DNA of 24,510 bases from a bacterium (GCA_004563195.1 SFTJ01000042.1:1-24510); one strand, 5' to 3'; counted from the stretch's first letter, positions 8,701 to 17,255 are shown. Numbers and translations are program-made. The notes: generated from the sequence alone by a model not told the origin.

Positions 8701-11700
8701 CGATGCTCCGAGCATCACACCGCCCGACACTTCAGAGGCTCCGTTCTTGAAGAACAAGTCTTTTGCCTTTTGACGAGCGTTTTCGGCAGCCTTGATGTCA
8801 TCACTATCTACGCCGCCCTTCGATCCTCCATCGAGGAACTTACGAATCTTTTCGGGGATAGGAGGCAATGCGCCATCGCCTGGCAATTCGTTGCCGAGGC
8901 AGAAGTAGGCGTCGGCACCCACGCTCACCGATACAATCTTGCTCTTGAAATCGACAAGAATAAACTGGCATCGCTTCGATTTCTCGGGCTCGCCGAGATA
9001 TACGTGCCACTTGTTAGGACCGTTGGTCACCACCTTGTTGCCGTCAGGACCTTCGGTAACGGTCTTTTTGTGTCCTACGCGAATGTCGAGTTGAATCTTC
9101 AAGCCGGGACCTTGGGCACTTACGCCTTCGCTCTTTTCGGTGTCGGCATTCTTCTTCTTATCATATTTCTCCATGTTGGCCTCGTAGTCGCTGCCCTTTC
9201 CGCGTTCGGCACTTTCGTCCTTCATTGCGCCTTGGAATCCGGCTTCAGGATCCTTATAATCGCCTTCGAGCGACGATGCCCATTCGCCTATGAGGTCGTT
9301 GATTCCACCGTCGAGCGATGCATCTACCGTGACATTGAGTTGGAAGTAGCGTTCTGTGTCGTTGTCCTCATACACCAGTTTAACCGTAGAGTTTACGATG
9401 CCGCCTACCGCTTTCACACCACCGCTGAAGATGAATGTGGTAAGCTTCTTAATCTTGTAGTTGTAAGCCACAGTAATCTCAAGGTTGCCGCTGAGTGTAA
9501 CCTTGTCGATGGTGCTGATGCCCATGCCGAAGATTATACCTATGGCGCCCTTCTTAGGCTTTGGAGCAAAAGGATTGTCTTTATTGTATTGGCAGTTGAA
9601 ATATACGCCGCCATGTATGTTGTCGAGAGTGATTGGCGGGATTGGCAAGCCGCATTTGCCGCCAGCCTGAACATCGAAGAAGCCCCATGAGAAGTTATTA
9701 TCCTCTTCTTTGTGCTCGTAGTAACCGCCCTGCACTTTAAGTTCGAACAATCCGCCAGCTATTGAGAGGTCAATCAAGCCTTTATAGCCCTTATCGGTGC
9801 CACCGGCACTGCCGCCTTCTCCGTCGATGGAAAGAACGCCTTTGAACTTAAATGCAGCATTTTCCATGCCGAATCGGGCTTCGTGGAATTTCACTTCCTT
9901 GAAACCAATCGATATGTTAGAGAGGTCGTCGATATTTTGTAGAGTAGATACAAATTCTAGCGTTGTTCCGGCAGTGATGCTGAGTTCGTCGCAGAATGTG
10001 ATGTCGCCGCCAAGCTTTATGCCCAATTCGGCTGTCTTGCCATTTTTCCTGAATTCGAAGTCCCAATCGGTGAGAGCAAACTTAAATGGACCGATGCCCT
10101 TTGCAGGCGAGGCAGCACCCCACTGACCGAAGTTCAGCCAGCAGTCTTCGCCAAGCTGCATATCCTCCTCTTCGTTCCACTTGCCAGAGAACAATGCGCC
10201 GCTACTGTCGTATTGCGCCATCATCTCCTCGATAGCATCGAGCGATGCTTGCTGCATTTCGCGTTCATATACCGACTCAAACGACTTGTTGTTGGCAATA
10301 CGCATCTTGCAGAACTTAATATTCGGCAACTTGAGGTTGAATGGCAGATTAGCCGCCTTCTTGTTGACCATTTCGGTGCCGGCAATAGTCACCTCGCCAC
10401 CCACGCATAGCTCTACGTTGGTCTTGAGTTCACCCTGTTCGTCGGGCAGTGCCTCTACGAGGAAGTAGGTAAGTTCCTTGGTAAGCGTGAGGTCGCCCAG
10501 CATAAAGTCGAAGTTGAGATCCTCGATTTGCGAGGTCTTGAATACGTAGGCATAACCCTTGCCGGTGCCCTTCTTGGTGAAGGTCTGGTTGTAGATGCTG
10601 CACGAATAGTCGATTTTACCGTCGAACAGAGGAATAGCAAGTTTGCCGTCGAATCCGAACTTGTTGAAATTGTTCTGGATAACCGATACATAGATGTGGT
10701 CGAGCGAGAACTTAAATCCGCCTATTGTGCCTTCCTCGCCGGCGCTATAGTTGATGGCGTTCACGATGCCGCAGTCGGCAGTGAAGCCCGATTTGTCGAT
10801 AAATGCGTTGGTCAAAGCCACCTTCATGCGTTCCGACCCGTTGCCGAGCTTAATCGACGATGGGAACTGCATCGAGAGTTCCTTCATATACAAGCCTTCC
10901 CACTCGCCAAGCACTGCCTTGTTCAAGCCGCTCTTGGCATAGTCGTAACCTTCGGGGAATTTAGCCATGTCCTGATGATTCTTGCGCGAAGCAAGGTCCA
11001 CAACCACATCTTGGGCAGTGAATACATAACCAGGCAGATCTACGTGCTCAAATGGGTCCATCGACGCCGTGGCGATGAAGTCTTCCCAGAACTGAATCTG
11101 AGTGGTGACGTGAAGTTTAGGATTTTCTTCGGTGCGCTTGCCGTTGTCGTCCACCTTCTTCAGGTCGTCGGGCATCGTCATATCGATGTCGAGGTTGAGC
11201 CATTCAAATTTGTCGTTGCTCCACGACACGAAGCAGCCGTTGTTTGGCTCCATCACGTCTTCAGGCGCCTTAAACTTGCACTTGAAGCCCGATTTTGGTT
11301 CCTGAACCTCGAAATCCTTCAAGAGCGCCACCGTGCCGCCTTCTGGAATAAGGCTCTGAGGGCTGATACACATGCGCGGCGAGCCGAACACGAGTATCTG
11401 ATTCTTGGTAGCCTCGGTTTCGGGCACTACAAATGTGCCGAAGAGGTCCATAGTGGCATAGGTAGGCGCAAATTTCATCTTCGAGATGGTGAGGTTGACC
11501 GGAGTCGGGTTGATGGATTCCGGAATCTCAAGCGGGAAGGTCACATTTTCCACATTTCCGCTAAGCAATCCGAGCACCTTAGCCTTGCCATCGATGTAAT
11601 CTTGATAATATTGCGCTATGTCGAGACTTTCTGCCAAGCCTTTAGCCTTTCCGTCGGCCATCGCTTGCAGTTTGTCGGCGTATGGCAAACCTGTGTCGCC

Positions 11701-14700
11701 TATGATGTTGTCGATGCCCCAGTCGGAGAACAGTTTGTCAACCACTTCGGAGCTCTGCATCTTGTTTTCGGGGCCTCCCCAAGTTTCTACATTACCTTCG
11801 TACACTTGGTCGTCGGTATTCACCGCTATGTCGTCAAACTTCACGGCGAGCTTCCAAGTGAGCTTGAGAGGTTCCCATATTACGTGGCCATTGCCCTTAA
11901 AGTGACCCGGCTTGTCGTCGATTGCTTTCAATTCGCCGTCGAGCACAAGTTGGTATTCGCCTATACGGATGCTCTTGCCCTTGAGGTCATCTACGGTGCG
12001 CGATGTGGGGGTCTCATTGGAGATATCCACCTGGTTGGCGCACTGGAAGTAGCGGTGGGTGAAGAGCTCCGACATGCCGAAGTCAATCACATTGAGCGAG
12101 TCGCCAACAAACGCCACTGTGGTGTCGTTAACCGCCTTTGGCTTAATGCGAAGCATCATATAGTCGCCCTTATTCACCAGCGACTCAATCTTGTCCCAAC
12201 GGATGGTGTCGGCAATCGATTTTACGTCCTTAATCGAGTAGATAGGCTCTTTCTCGAGCATTTCCTTGCGCGAGATGTATTCCTTGTTGCTATAAAGCTC
12301 GATGTCGTAGGCAAACTGTATGGTGTCGGGCTCGACGCCTCCGCCGCCCAAATATTCAGGCTTACGCCATTCTACCTCGATATCGTTGCCCAAAAATTCC
12401 TTGCGGGCGCCCTCGTCGGGGTCATAGCGCGGCGATATGATTTCGGGTGTTGTGAAGTTATACACCGAATCGTCGTAAATCACATTTCCGTCCGATAGGT
12501 CTTCGACATCGGCATCGGTCAATGCAAACAACGTAGGAATGGAGAATCCGTAATTCTTATATTTATAGTTTTTACCCACCGATGCAGTGTCGGGGACGGC
12601 ACGCAATCGTGCTACATAGATTGCCCCCTTTCGCATAGTCTTAAGTATCGAATCGGGCAAAGTATAGCTTGTGGATTTGGCGATACTTACCTCGTGCAGC
12701 GACTCAAGTTCGGCAATGGCTTTTTTAGCGCCATCGAGGGTTGGTTCGTATTCTTCCTCATCCTCGGCATCCGATGGCGACACAATCTTGAGGTTGTAGG
12801 TAAATTTCACCGCTTCGGCCTTCTCACCGGTCATTTCCGGCTCATTCCATGTGAATTTGGGGTTGTTGATCGACATGAAAGCCGTTCTCTCGTTGAAGAG
12901 TTCGGTGCATGGCTTGGGTGATATGAATTCGGCGGTGCCGTAGGTGGTAGGCTCTGAACCTTGTGAGAATGCCACAATGGCTGCTTCGCTCTTGCCATCA
13001 TTGGCTATCGCCACCTGACCGAGTTTTTCCTTGCTGCCACTGATGCGTGCTGTGACGCGCATCAAGTAGCCCTGACCTTGCTCAAGAGTGCTAAAAGCAC
13101 TTTCCGGCAAGGTAAAGCTGGTGGCGGTGATGTCTGTCTTTTCATATACAGCATCGAGTTCGTCGAGAGCTCGCGACATCGATGCCTTGTTGATATCATA
13201 GTCGCCGGTAGGTTTCACTATCTTCAGGTCATAGACGAACTCCATCGAAGGGTCGAGGTCGCCTTGCACCTTGGGGGCAGTCCACTTGATGGTAGCATTG
13301 TCCTTATAAATGCGTTCTGCCACCTTGCTCAGGTCCATACCGTCATAGTAGTCAATCTGAGAGAATGGCTTAGGCACTTCAAATCGAGGAGCCGACACAA
13401 AAGCCGTCTGACAAGCGAAAATCGAAGGCAAACTTCTGCCGCCGTCGGCAAATTCAAATTGCTCGTAGGCTCCGTAGGTGGTATCGGGATGTGCTATTAC
13501 CTCGAGCAGATATTTTTGACTCGGGTCGAGTTTTTTTACCGTTTCGTCGGGGAGGCTATACTTCAGATGACGCACTCTATCTATCTCAAACACAGGCTTG
13601 AGTTCGTCGAGCGCACGGCGTATGCCTTCGGTGGTGTTTTCATACTCCGGAGTAGGCTCCACTATGCGAATGCTGTAAGAGAACGCAACGCTGCGGCCCA
13701 TGAATCCGGTGCGCTTGGGCTCGGTCCATTCCACCACAGGCATCGACGGGTCTAAAGTAGCAAATTTGCTTACTCCACCCGTGCGAACAGGGCTTATCAG
13801 CTCGGGTACAGAATATTTGGTGATTTCTTTCTCATGACCAGCATAATCTTTCACTTTGAATAGCAGCAAATCGCTCTTGCCATTGTTCATCAGCTCGATG
13901 TAGTCGAGTGCGCCCACTTGGGTGGCATTGGAGTGTGCTGTGATTTGAGCCACATAGGTTTCGAGTGGCGAGATATTGTTAATAACCGAGATAGGAATCA
14001 TGCACTGCGGCATGGTAAGCGATGGGGCTTGATATACCACAGGGTTGCGCTCGATGGCTTCTTCGGGCGATTGCAGTGGCATGAGCTGAACTATCTTCAG
14101 ATCGTAGGTAAAGGTGCGCGGCTGCGACGAGCAGTTCACCACCGGAGCCATCCACATAAAGAGAGGAGTTTGCGCCGAGAGTGAGGCAATACCCACTCCG
14201 TAGTCGCCCATATCCACCGGCGAAGTCCATTGCGGAGCATTACCTTGATAACATACCCTGAAGAGAGCCTTGCTCATCGTAGGGTTGCTGATGAGCACCG
14301 GCGACTTGAGCGAAGGATCCCACTTATATGCCGATATCACTATCTCGTATTCGCCTTCGGCCAGATTGCCGAACGAATTAGATGTGGCTGATTCGAAGAT
14401 GCTCTGAGGCATCACCACGTCGCTCATCTGCACATGGTTGAACATGGTGCGCATCTCGGCGGCAGTCATCATCTTCGAGCCCCCTGCAGGCACTTCCACA
14501 GGCACGCGCGGCATAGTCTTGCCCGGCACGATTATCTCGATGTCGGATGCCGGGGTGAGCTGACGAATTTCTGCGCCGAAGTAGATGTTTTGCACTTCGT
14601 CGGTAGTGTTTTGCACCGATAGGCTGAAATATTGCCCCGGGTTGGAGATGTAGAGCATCACTTGCGGCGGCAATATCGGGCGCATCGGCGTTACCGTTAC

Positions 14701-14778
14701 TATTACTTCCTCGGCTAAGGCTGCTACTACTGCAACGATAGCAAAAAGTAGTGTAGTGAAATATCTTTTGAGTCTCAT
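5794..14778 (-). CDS. Giant (2994-residue) multi-module secreted protein of the TANFOR type
   Basis: The signal peptide MRLKRYFTTLLFAIVAVVAA is cleaved near ALAEE. Residues about 25-175 fit the pattern of the TANFOR domain: an early VMLYISNP, then a basic/hydroxy region, then LAEGEYEIVISAYKWDP and ALFRVCYQGNAPQW. Five related modules of 135-160 residues follow, starting near 176, 324, 458, 614 and 774. Each runs 'ISP - W..P - F.Y.L.IV.P - A..EL...Y - TLP.S - G.S'. A beta-rich region with KGKSIRIGEYQL (about 931) and WEGLYMKELSMQFPSS (about 1290) comes next, then LYAYLYAKFGLRINLGFFKK and GGLVNLNKKFSF near 2085-2160. The last 800 residues look non-repetitive. These segments match, from memory, large Bacteroidota surface proteins of unknown function. 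There is no T9SS C-terminal domain. It follows the single-module gene by 30 bases. It may be a structural or adhesive core displayed through the upstream barrel (inference). Confidence 0.9.
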   Translation of the reverse strand: MRLKRYFTTLLFAIVAVVAALAEEVIVTVTPMRPILPPQVMLYISNPGQYFSLSVQNTTDEVQNIYFGAEIRQLTPASDIEIIVPGKTMPRVPVEVPAGGSKMMTAAEMRTMFNHVQMSDVVMPQSIFESATSNSFGNLAEGEYEIVISAYKWDPSLKSPVLISNPTMSKALFRVCYQGNAPQWTSPVDMGDYGVGIASLSAQTPLFMWMAPVVNCSSQPRTFTYDLKIVQLMPLQSPEEAIERNPVVYQAPSLTMPQCMIPISVINNISPLETYVAQITAHSNATQVGALDYIELMNNGKSDLLLFKVKDYAGHEKEITKYSVPELISPVRTGGVSKFATLDPSMPVVEWTEPKRTGFMGRSVAFSYSIRIVEPTPEYENTTEGIRRALDELKPVFEIDRVRHLKYSLPDETVKKLDPSQKYLLEVIAHPDTTYGAYEQFEFADGGRSLPSIFACQTAFVSAPRFEVPKPFSQIDYYDGMDLSKVAERIYKDNATIKWTAPKVQGDLDPSMEFVYDLKIVKPTGDYDINKASMSRALDELDAVYEKTDITATSFTLPESAFSTLEQGQGYLMRVTARISGSKEKLGQVAIANDGKSEAAIVAFSQGSEPTTYGTAEFISPKPCTELFNERTAFMSINNPKFTWNEPEMTGEKAEAVKFTYNLKIVSPSDAEDEEEYEPTLDGAKKAIAELESLHEVSIAKSTSYTLPDSILKTMRKGAIYVARLRAVPDTASVGKNYKYKNYGFSIPTLFALTDADVEDLSDGNVIYDDSVYNFTTPEIISPRYDPDEGARKEFLGNDIEVEWRKPEYLGGGGVEPDTIQFAYDIELYSNKEYISRKEMLEKEPIYSIKDVKSIADTIRWDKIESLVNKGDYMMLRIKPKAVNDTTVAFVGDSLNVIDFGMSELFTHRYFQCANQVDISNETPTSRTVDDLKGKSIRIGEYQLVLDGELKAIDDKPGHFKGNGHVIWEPLKLTWKLAVKFDDIAVNTDDQVYEGNVETWGGPENKMQSSEVVDKLFSDWGIDNIIGDTGLPYADKLQAMADGKAKGLAESLDIAQYYQDYIDGKAKVLGLLSGNVENVTFPLEIPESINPTPVNLTISKMKFAPTYATMDLFGTFVVPETEATKNQILVFGSPRMCISPQSLIPEGGTVALLKDFEVQEPKSGFKCKFKAPEDVMEPNNGCFVSWSNDKFEWLNLDIDMTMPDDLKKVDDNGKRTEENPKLHVTTQIQFWEDFIATASMDPFEHVDLPGYVFTAQDVVVDLASRKNHQDMAKFPEGYDYAKSGLNKAVLGEWEGLYMKELSMQFPSSIKLGNGSERMKVALTNAFIDKSGFTADCGIVNAINYSAGEEGTIGGFKFSLDHIYVSVIQNNFNKFGFDGKLAIPLFDGKIDYSCSIYNQTFTKKGTGKGYAYVFKTSQIEDLNFDFMLGDLTLTKELTYFLVEALPDEQGELKTNVELCVGGEVTIAGTEMVNKKAANLPFNLKLPNIKFCKMRIANNKSFESVYEREMQQASLDAIEEMMAQYDSSGALFSGKWNEEEDMQLGEDCWLNFGQWGAASPAKGIGPFKFALTDWDFEFRKNGKTAELGIKLGGDITFCDELSITAGTTLEFVSTLQNIDDLSNISIGFKEVKFHEARFGMENAAFKFKGVLSIDGEGGSAGGTDKGYKGLIDLSIAGGLFELKVQGGYYEHKEEDNNFSWGFFDVQAGGKCGLPIPPITLDNIHGGVYFNCQYNKDNPFAPKPKKGAIGIIFGMGISTIDKVTLSGNLEITVAYNYKIKKLTTFIFSGGVKAVGGIVNSTVKLVYEDNDTERYFQLNVTVDASLDGGINDLIGEWASSLEGDYKDPEAGFQGAMKDESAERGKGSDYEANMEKYDKKKNADTEKSEGVSAQGPGLKIQLDIRVGHKKTVTEGPDGNKVVTNGPNKWHVYLGEPEKSKRCQFILVDFKSKIVSVSVGADAYFCLGNELPGDGALPPIPEKIRKFLDGGSKGGVDSDDIKAAENARQKAKDLFFKNGASEVSGGVMLGASVWGYISVDLGLFYGDLGAEAGFDISVRNLGSKVMCVNLPGGPGRNGWYGEGQLYAYLYAKFGLRINLGFFKKKIDLIDAGIGGVLQCGMPNPNYFTGKARVKIRLLGGLVNLNKKFSFECGDKCQFFYGNALDDYKLFEKCNIGVDTPDEALSNPIDWERQSFPEVETQPILGNVIRVVDPTEKARLEADAQGKTDSNTDEGEESFDEWSSRSFKFIMTDVPVLTEYSTESDFKNDRNGKNMEVEHSQNGNKLKIKLTRFNPNRYYRLRMKGCSKEYHQMKWQDPWTFDTIAKKYYHTPWVQTKDFYFVTNNKERTFADDEDLQPHVAVAIPAFGVRLCSKNEKGELYSVNATMDDAQMPSISLFEPMKGKAYNKGTLKWYVWRDGQLQGTRNVAWFENDSVSVIMPSSKLPGMAYEKTSRVRLRYEWQEQVQSDATWVPINTYTVQGSSREEIQKKYAKDLIARYGSRASKYRVVVQQANYLNDETDETDLPTSEQLSSQTTTARVGRQLTGLTSTSSSSSTTQEIDFHYGSSNTYGTQNNNLTFTVTIMQLKSGLVTVTHVKDLYEMDITPTYKDWTAEQLFAETSRPPLWQTLAGRKLNSLTSGSDHEWVDEDNTYLNALKTKTTKLPWTSYNNNRNERLVTQNPFFYLTYLAKAFFIGGVHWKPGYLEHEDISTRSLEITSPYGEWTNGILDHMLGNGYQEIRDMAVFSSKMAYGRYSSPYPLYTKNSSYDSEFPFKQNGFVTAHQLTEKDYAQVLADYYRICYELNQNIINYCGNLAPYIWKADRPTLKALFSQIKYRWKTFTGNSYNVEKHQYFPQVTFPVFQYYLVHNAAQRARLDIDDNIVEVKGKDKHPRISGASGVYVGRRIYFTAVEKIDWVDENLREGWEVVKFNPDVVAHYNNYIMNFTRYRVNAWNFKSNKKYYTVWMPVPTSPTSIFNHNSKYTYTYNKLFLDLVREYGLRIR

Positions 14779-14808
14779 CGGTATGATATCTAAGTTATTA
14801 CTTATGTC

Positions 14809-15345
14809 TTATTCGTTAGGTTGGTTAGGTTGAGCGGCGGAAGCTACCTTAAAAAGCAGTAGCGCGCTACGGCCTCCGTCTATCAGTTGCACATTCTGTC
14901 CTCCAGGCGGTAATTTTACCCTCACTTGCGCCACATAGGTGGCTTCGGGGTCGAAGGCGCTCATCACCTGCTTGGGCAGTAGGCATTGCGGCGTCATCAG
15001 CGACTTAATCTCATACACCTTGGGATTGCGGTGTATGGCTTGGTCGGGAGCCTGGTCGGGCATCAATCGAACGATACACAGGTGGTAGGTAATGCCAGCC
15101 ATCGCCACGCCTTCAGCCACCACAGGCAGCCATTGCAGCATTGGCAACTCGGCATTCAGGGTAGCCACCTCGAGGTCGCTATAGTCGGCTACGCGAATGG
15201 GCTGAATCCATTCGGGAGCCTTCACCCTGGTATTCACCGTGGCGGGATGGTGCGGTTGCCCCATATTTGTGCCAAAGCCCATATTCTGAGCCGTGGCTGC
15301 TATCGATGCTATCATCATTATTATATAGGCTGTGTATCGTTTCAT
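14809..15345 (-). CDS. Small secreted protein: one free-standing copy of the giant's repeat module
   Basis: A 178-residue protein with a signal peptide (MKRYTAYIIMMIASIAATAQ). The remaining ~150 residues align along their whole length with the first repeat module of the giant (its residues about 176-312). Shared blocks are 'AP.W..P', 'P...W.PVV', 'Y.L.IV.LMP.Q.P..AI.RNP.VY', 'MTPQCLLP' against 'TMPQCMIP', 'TYVAQ' and 'G.S.LLLFKV'. Its ATG overlaps the stop of the barrel gene (ATGA), so translation is coupled, and the giant starts 30 bases downstream. A protein equal to one module of its giant neighbour could cap, nucleate or extend an assembly of those modules, or could be a decayed duplicate; the clean reading frame and coupled start favour a kept gene. 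I know no characterised homologue. Confidence 0.85.
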   Translation of the reverse strand: MKRYTAYIIMMIASIAATAQNMGFGTNMGQPHHPATVNTRVKAPEWIQPIRVADYSDLEVATLNAELPMLQWLPVVAEGVAMAGITYHLCIVRLMPDQAPDQAIHRNPKVYEIKSLMTPQCLLPKQVMSAFDPEATYVAQVRVKLPPGGQNVQLIDGGRSALLLFKVASAAQPNQPNE

Positions 15346-17150
15346 TTCTTATTTCCTTTCTTTTTTGAGATGTTTAGGAGAGTGAAAGTGTAGAGGTAGT
15401 TGAGCGAGAGCCTAATGTCGGTGGCATCGAGTCCGCTGCGGGTTTTTGAGATGTTCACATCGCCATATTTGCTCACCGATCCGCTAAGCGAGAAGGTGTG
15501 ATACTTCTTGAGCGTATATCCAGCCGAGAGGTCGATGCCCATCGAGAGACTTTTCGACATATGCTCCACTTCGTTGTAGCAGAGCGACACAGTGGCTGAA
15601 GCACTCAGATTTTTATCCTTCAAGAACGAGCGCCCGGTGCTGAGCGATGCCACATCGGAGCGGTAGCACGAATTAAAGCCCTTAGTCTCTTGGTGGCTGA
15701 GCGAGAGGGTGAAACTTGTTTCCCAAGGCTTCACATTCATCACATATGATGCGCCAAGAGCCATAGTGTTGACGTCGCTTTGCCCCACCGAGAAGCGGTT
15801 GAGGTCCTTATTTATGGTGTAATTGCCCGAAAGCGACACCGAGTGGTCGAGGTCGGTGCCCGAGAAGGAATATGACGGCATAAGGCTCATGCTATGCAGC
15901 ACACGATGCACCTCGATGGTGTCGTTGACAGGCGCTGTACCGTCGCTTTGCGCTTGCAGATAGCCGTTATACATCGCCGATACGGAGAAATTGCCCTTGT
16001 TCCAAGCAGCCATGGCGTTATACACATATCCCTTGGTGGTGTAGAGTTTCTGTTTACTCAAGTTGTCCGACTGTCCGGAGAATGAGCCGGAGAGCAGAAT
16101 TTCCCTGAATAGCGTGGTAGAGAGGCTCACGCCGAGGCTGTGATAATTGTTGGTGGTGTAATAAGTGCCCAGCGACACATAGTCGGGCTGAATCATCTTA
16201 TAAGTAACCGATGCATTGACCCACGGCAGAGAGAGCGAGAGCGAGGCATCACCGGCAAATCGCACTCGCGAGGTGTATTTAGCTTCAAACACCTTGTCGA
16301 AGCGCGTTGCCTCGCCGGCAGTAACTTTTGGCGAATTTTTGTCGGCGGTGAAAGCCGATGTTGCCACATTGGCTGTAAGCGACAAGCGGTTTTTATAGCT
16401 CACGCGGCCCTTTACGCCAAGCACGAGGTTTTCTTGCGATTGCAGCTGCTCGCGCCATATTTCGTTGAGCGAACTTTCGGAATCGTAGGCTCGGAGTAAG
16501 TAGATGTCGATGGAATTGGCACCGCTGCCATATCCGGTAGAGAACCCCCAACCATATCGGCGGTATTGCGGACGGCGAGGATTAGGATCTTCGGGGTCGT
16601 CGTTGATGGCACGGCGCAGCACACCGAAGAATGCCGCTGCACGGTATTTGCTCGCCTTATATTCGAGGCCTACACCGTTGAACGACATGTTTAGCACATA
16701 ATTGGAGAAAGGTATGGTGGATTGGCCCAAGTGTGCTGTGAAATTCTTGTAGCTTGGGCTCAAACTGAATGAAAATTGCGGATAGGTGAAATTCAGGTTA
16801 TCGTTGGAGAAATAAATCGAAAAAGGCAACGAGAACCCGTAGACGTTAATGTTGAGGTTAGCAAAAATGCTGTTGCTCAACGGCGACATATAGCCACTGC
16901 CGCCCGTGCTGTGGTAATAGGTGTTGTTAGTACCTATCGAACCGGTAATAATCAGCGGGTCGCTATCGGCTATCTGCGAAATATTCTGTGCGAAAGCTGA
17001 CACAATGCCCATCGCACAGGCCATGACTATGGCCGAAAATCTATGTGGCAATCTTTGAATAAACCTTGGCATGTTACGACTCATTGTGTTTCGCTGTTTT
17101 TTTTGAAAATTATTATCAATATTAGTAAATATGTTATTTGGTTGCGCCAT
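15342..17150 (-). CDS. Outer-membrane beta-barrel protein heading the giant-protein operon
   Basis: Up to 602 residues. The likely start is internal: ATG at 17084 (MSRNMPRF) or 17072 (MPRF), because a signal peptide (HRFSAIVMACAMGIVSAFAQ) follows there and the upstream extension is polar. The mature protein consists of alternating amphipathic strands typical of an outer-membrane barrel, for example SIFANLNINVYGFSLPFSIY, YPQFSFSLSPSYKNFTAHLG, SFSGTDLDHSVSLSGNYTIN and SLNYLYTFTLLN. The N-terminal signature (GSIGTNNTYYHSTG, NVYGFSLPFS, FSLSPSYKNFTAHLG, YLLRAYDSE) matches, from memory, uncharacterised barrels encoded next to TANFOR giants in other Bacteroidota. It ends in a lysine-rich tail (ISKKKGNKK) and overlaps the next gene by 4 bases. 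It probably anchors or exports the giant, in the way PorP/SprF proteins serve T9SS substrates; that analogy is inference, and it is about twice the usual PorP/SprF length. Confidence 0.85.
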   Translation of the reverse strand: MAQPNNIFTNIDNNFQKKQRNTMSRNMPRFIQRLPHRFSAIVMACAMGIVSAFAQNISQIADSDPLIITGSIGTNNTYYHSTGGSGYMSPLSNSIFANLNINVYGFSLPFSIYFSNDNLNFTYPQFSFSLSPSYKNFTAHLGQSTIPFSNYVLNMSFNGVGLEYKASKYRAAAFFGVLRRAINDDPEDPNPRRPQYRRYGWGFSTGYGSGANSIDIYLLRAYDSESSLNEIWREQLQSQENLVLGVKGRVSYKNRLSLTANVATSAFTADKNSPKVTAGEATRFDKVFEAKYTSRVRFAGDASLSLSLPWVNASVTYKMIQPDYVSLGTYYTTNNYHSLGVSLSTTLFREILLSGSFSGQSDNLSKQKLYTTKGYVYNAMAAWNKGNFSVSAMYNGYLQAQSDGTAPVNDTIEVHRVLHSMSLMPSYSFSGTDLDHSVSLSGNYTINKDLNRFSVGQSDVNTMALGASYVMNVKPWETSFTLSLSHQETKGFNSCYRSDVASLSTGRSFLKDKNLSASATVSLCYNEVEHMSKSLSMGIDLSAGYTLKKYHTFSLSGSVSKYGDVNISKTRSGLDATDIRLSLNYLYTFTLLNISKKKGNKK

Positions 17151-17185
17151 CTCTTAGAGGAGGCTTTTTTTATCCTCAATCACCA

Positions 17186-17216
17186 CGTCCCCAAAGCTTT
17201 ACAGCCTTTGAGGACG
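17186..17216 (-). terminator. Strong hairpin between the T9SS-protein gene and the barrel operon
   Basis: An 11-bp stem (CGTCCCCAAAG paired with CTTTGAGGACG, one G-U pair in RNA) closes a 9-base loop, 50-80 bases after the stop of the 999-residue gene. No U-tract follows on the minus strand, so it may be an unusual terminator, an RNA processing site or an mRNA-stabilising element between two differently expressed operon parts. Confidence 0.45.
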
Positions 17217-17236
17217 CAGGATTGCGGAGTATTGTT

Positions 17237-17255
17237 TACGCTATGAGTGAGCGTA
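17237..17255 (-). other. Short hairpin after the T9SS-protein gene
   Basis: A perfect 6-bp inverted repeat (TACGCT / AGCGTA) with a 7-base loop, 12 bases after the stop of the 999-residue gene. Without a U-run it is only a candidate 3'-end structure, working together with the larger hairpin at 17186-17216. Confidence 0.3.

Noticed and set aside
10528..12498. 656-codon open frame on the plus strand, with others at 8125-9690 and 7015-7620
   Set aside because: They lie wholly inside the giant gene on the opposite strand; the giant has a coherent signal peptide and repeats, while these have no domain-like sequence.
5794..14778. Non-ribosomal or polyketide-type megasynthase because of gene size
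   Set aside because: The protein has a signal peptide and beta-rich repeats and none of the core motifs of condensation, adenylation or ketosynthase domains.
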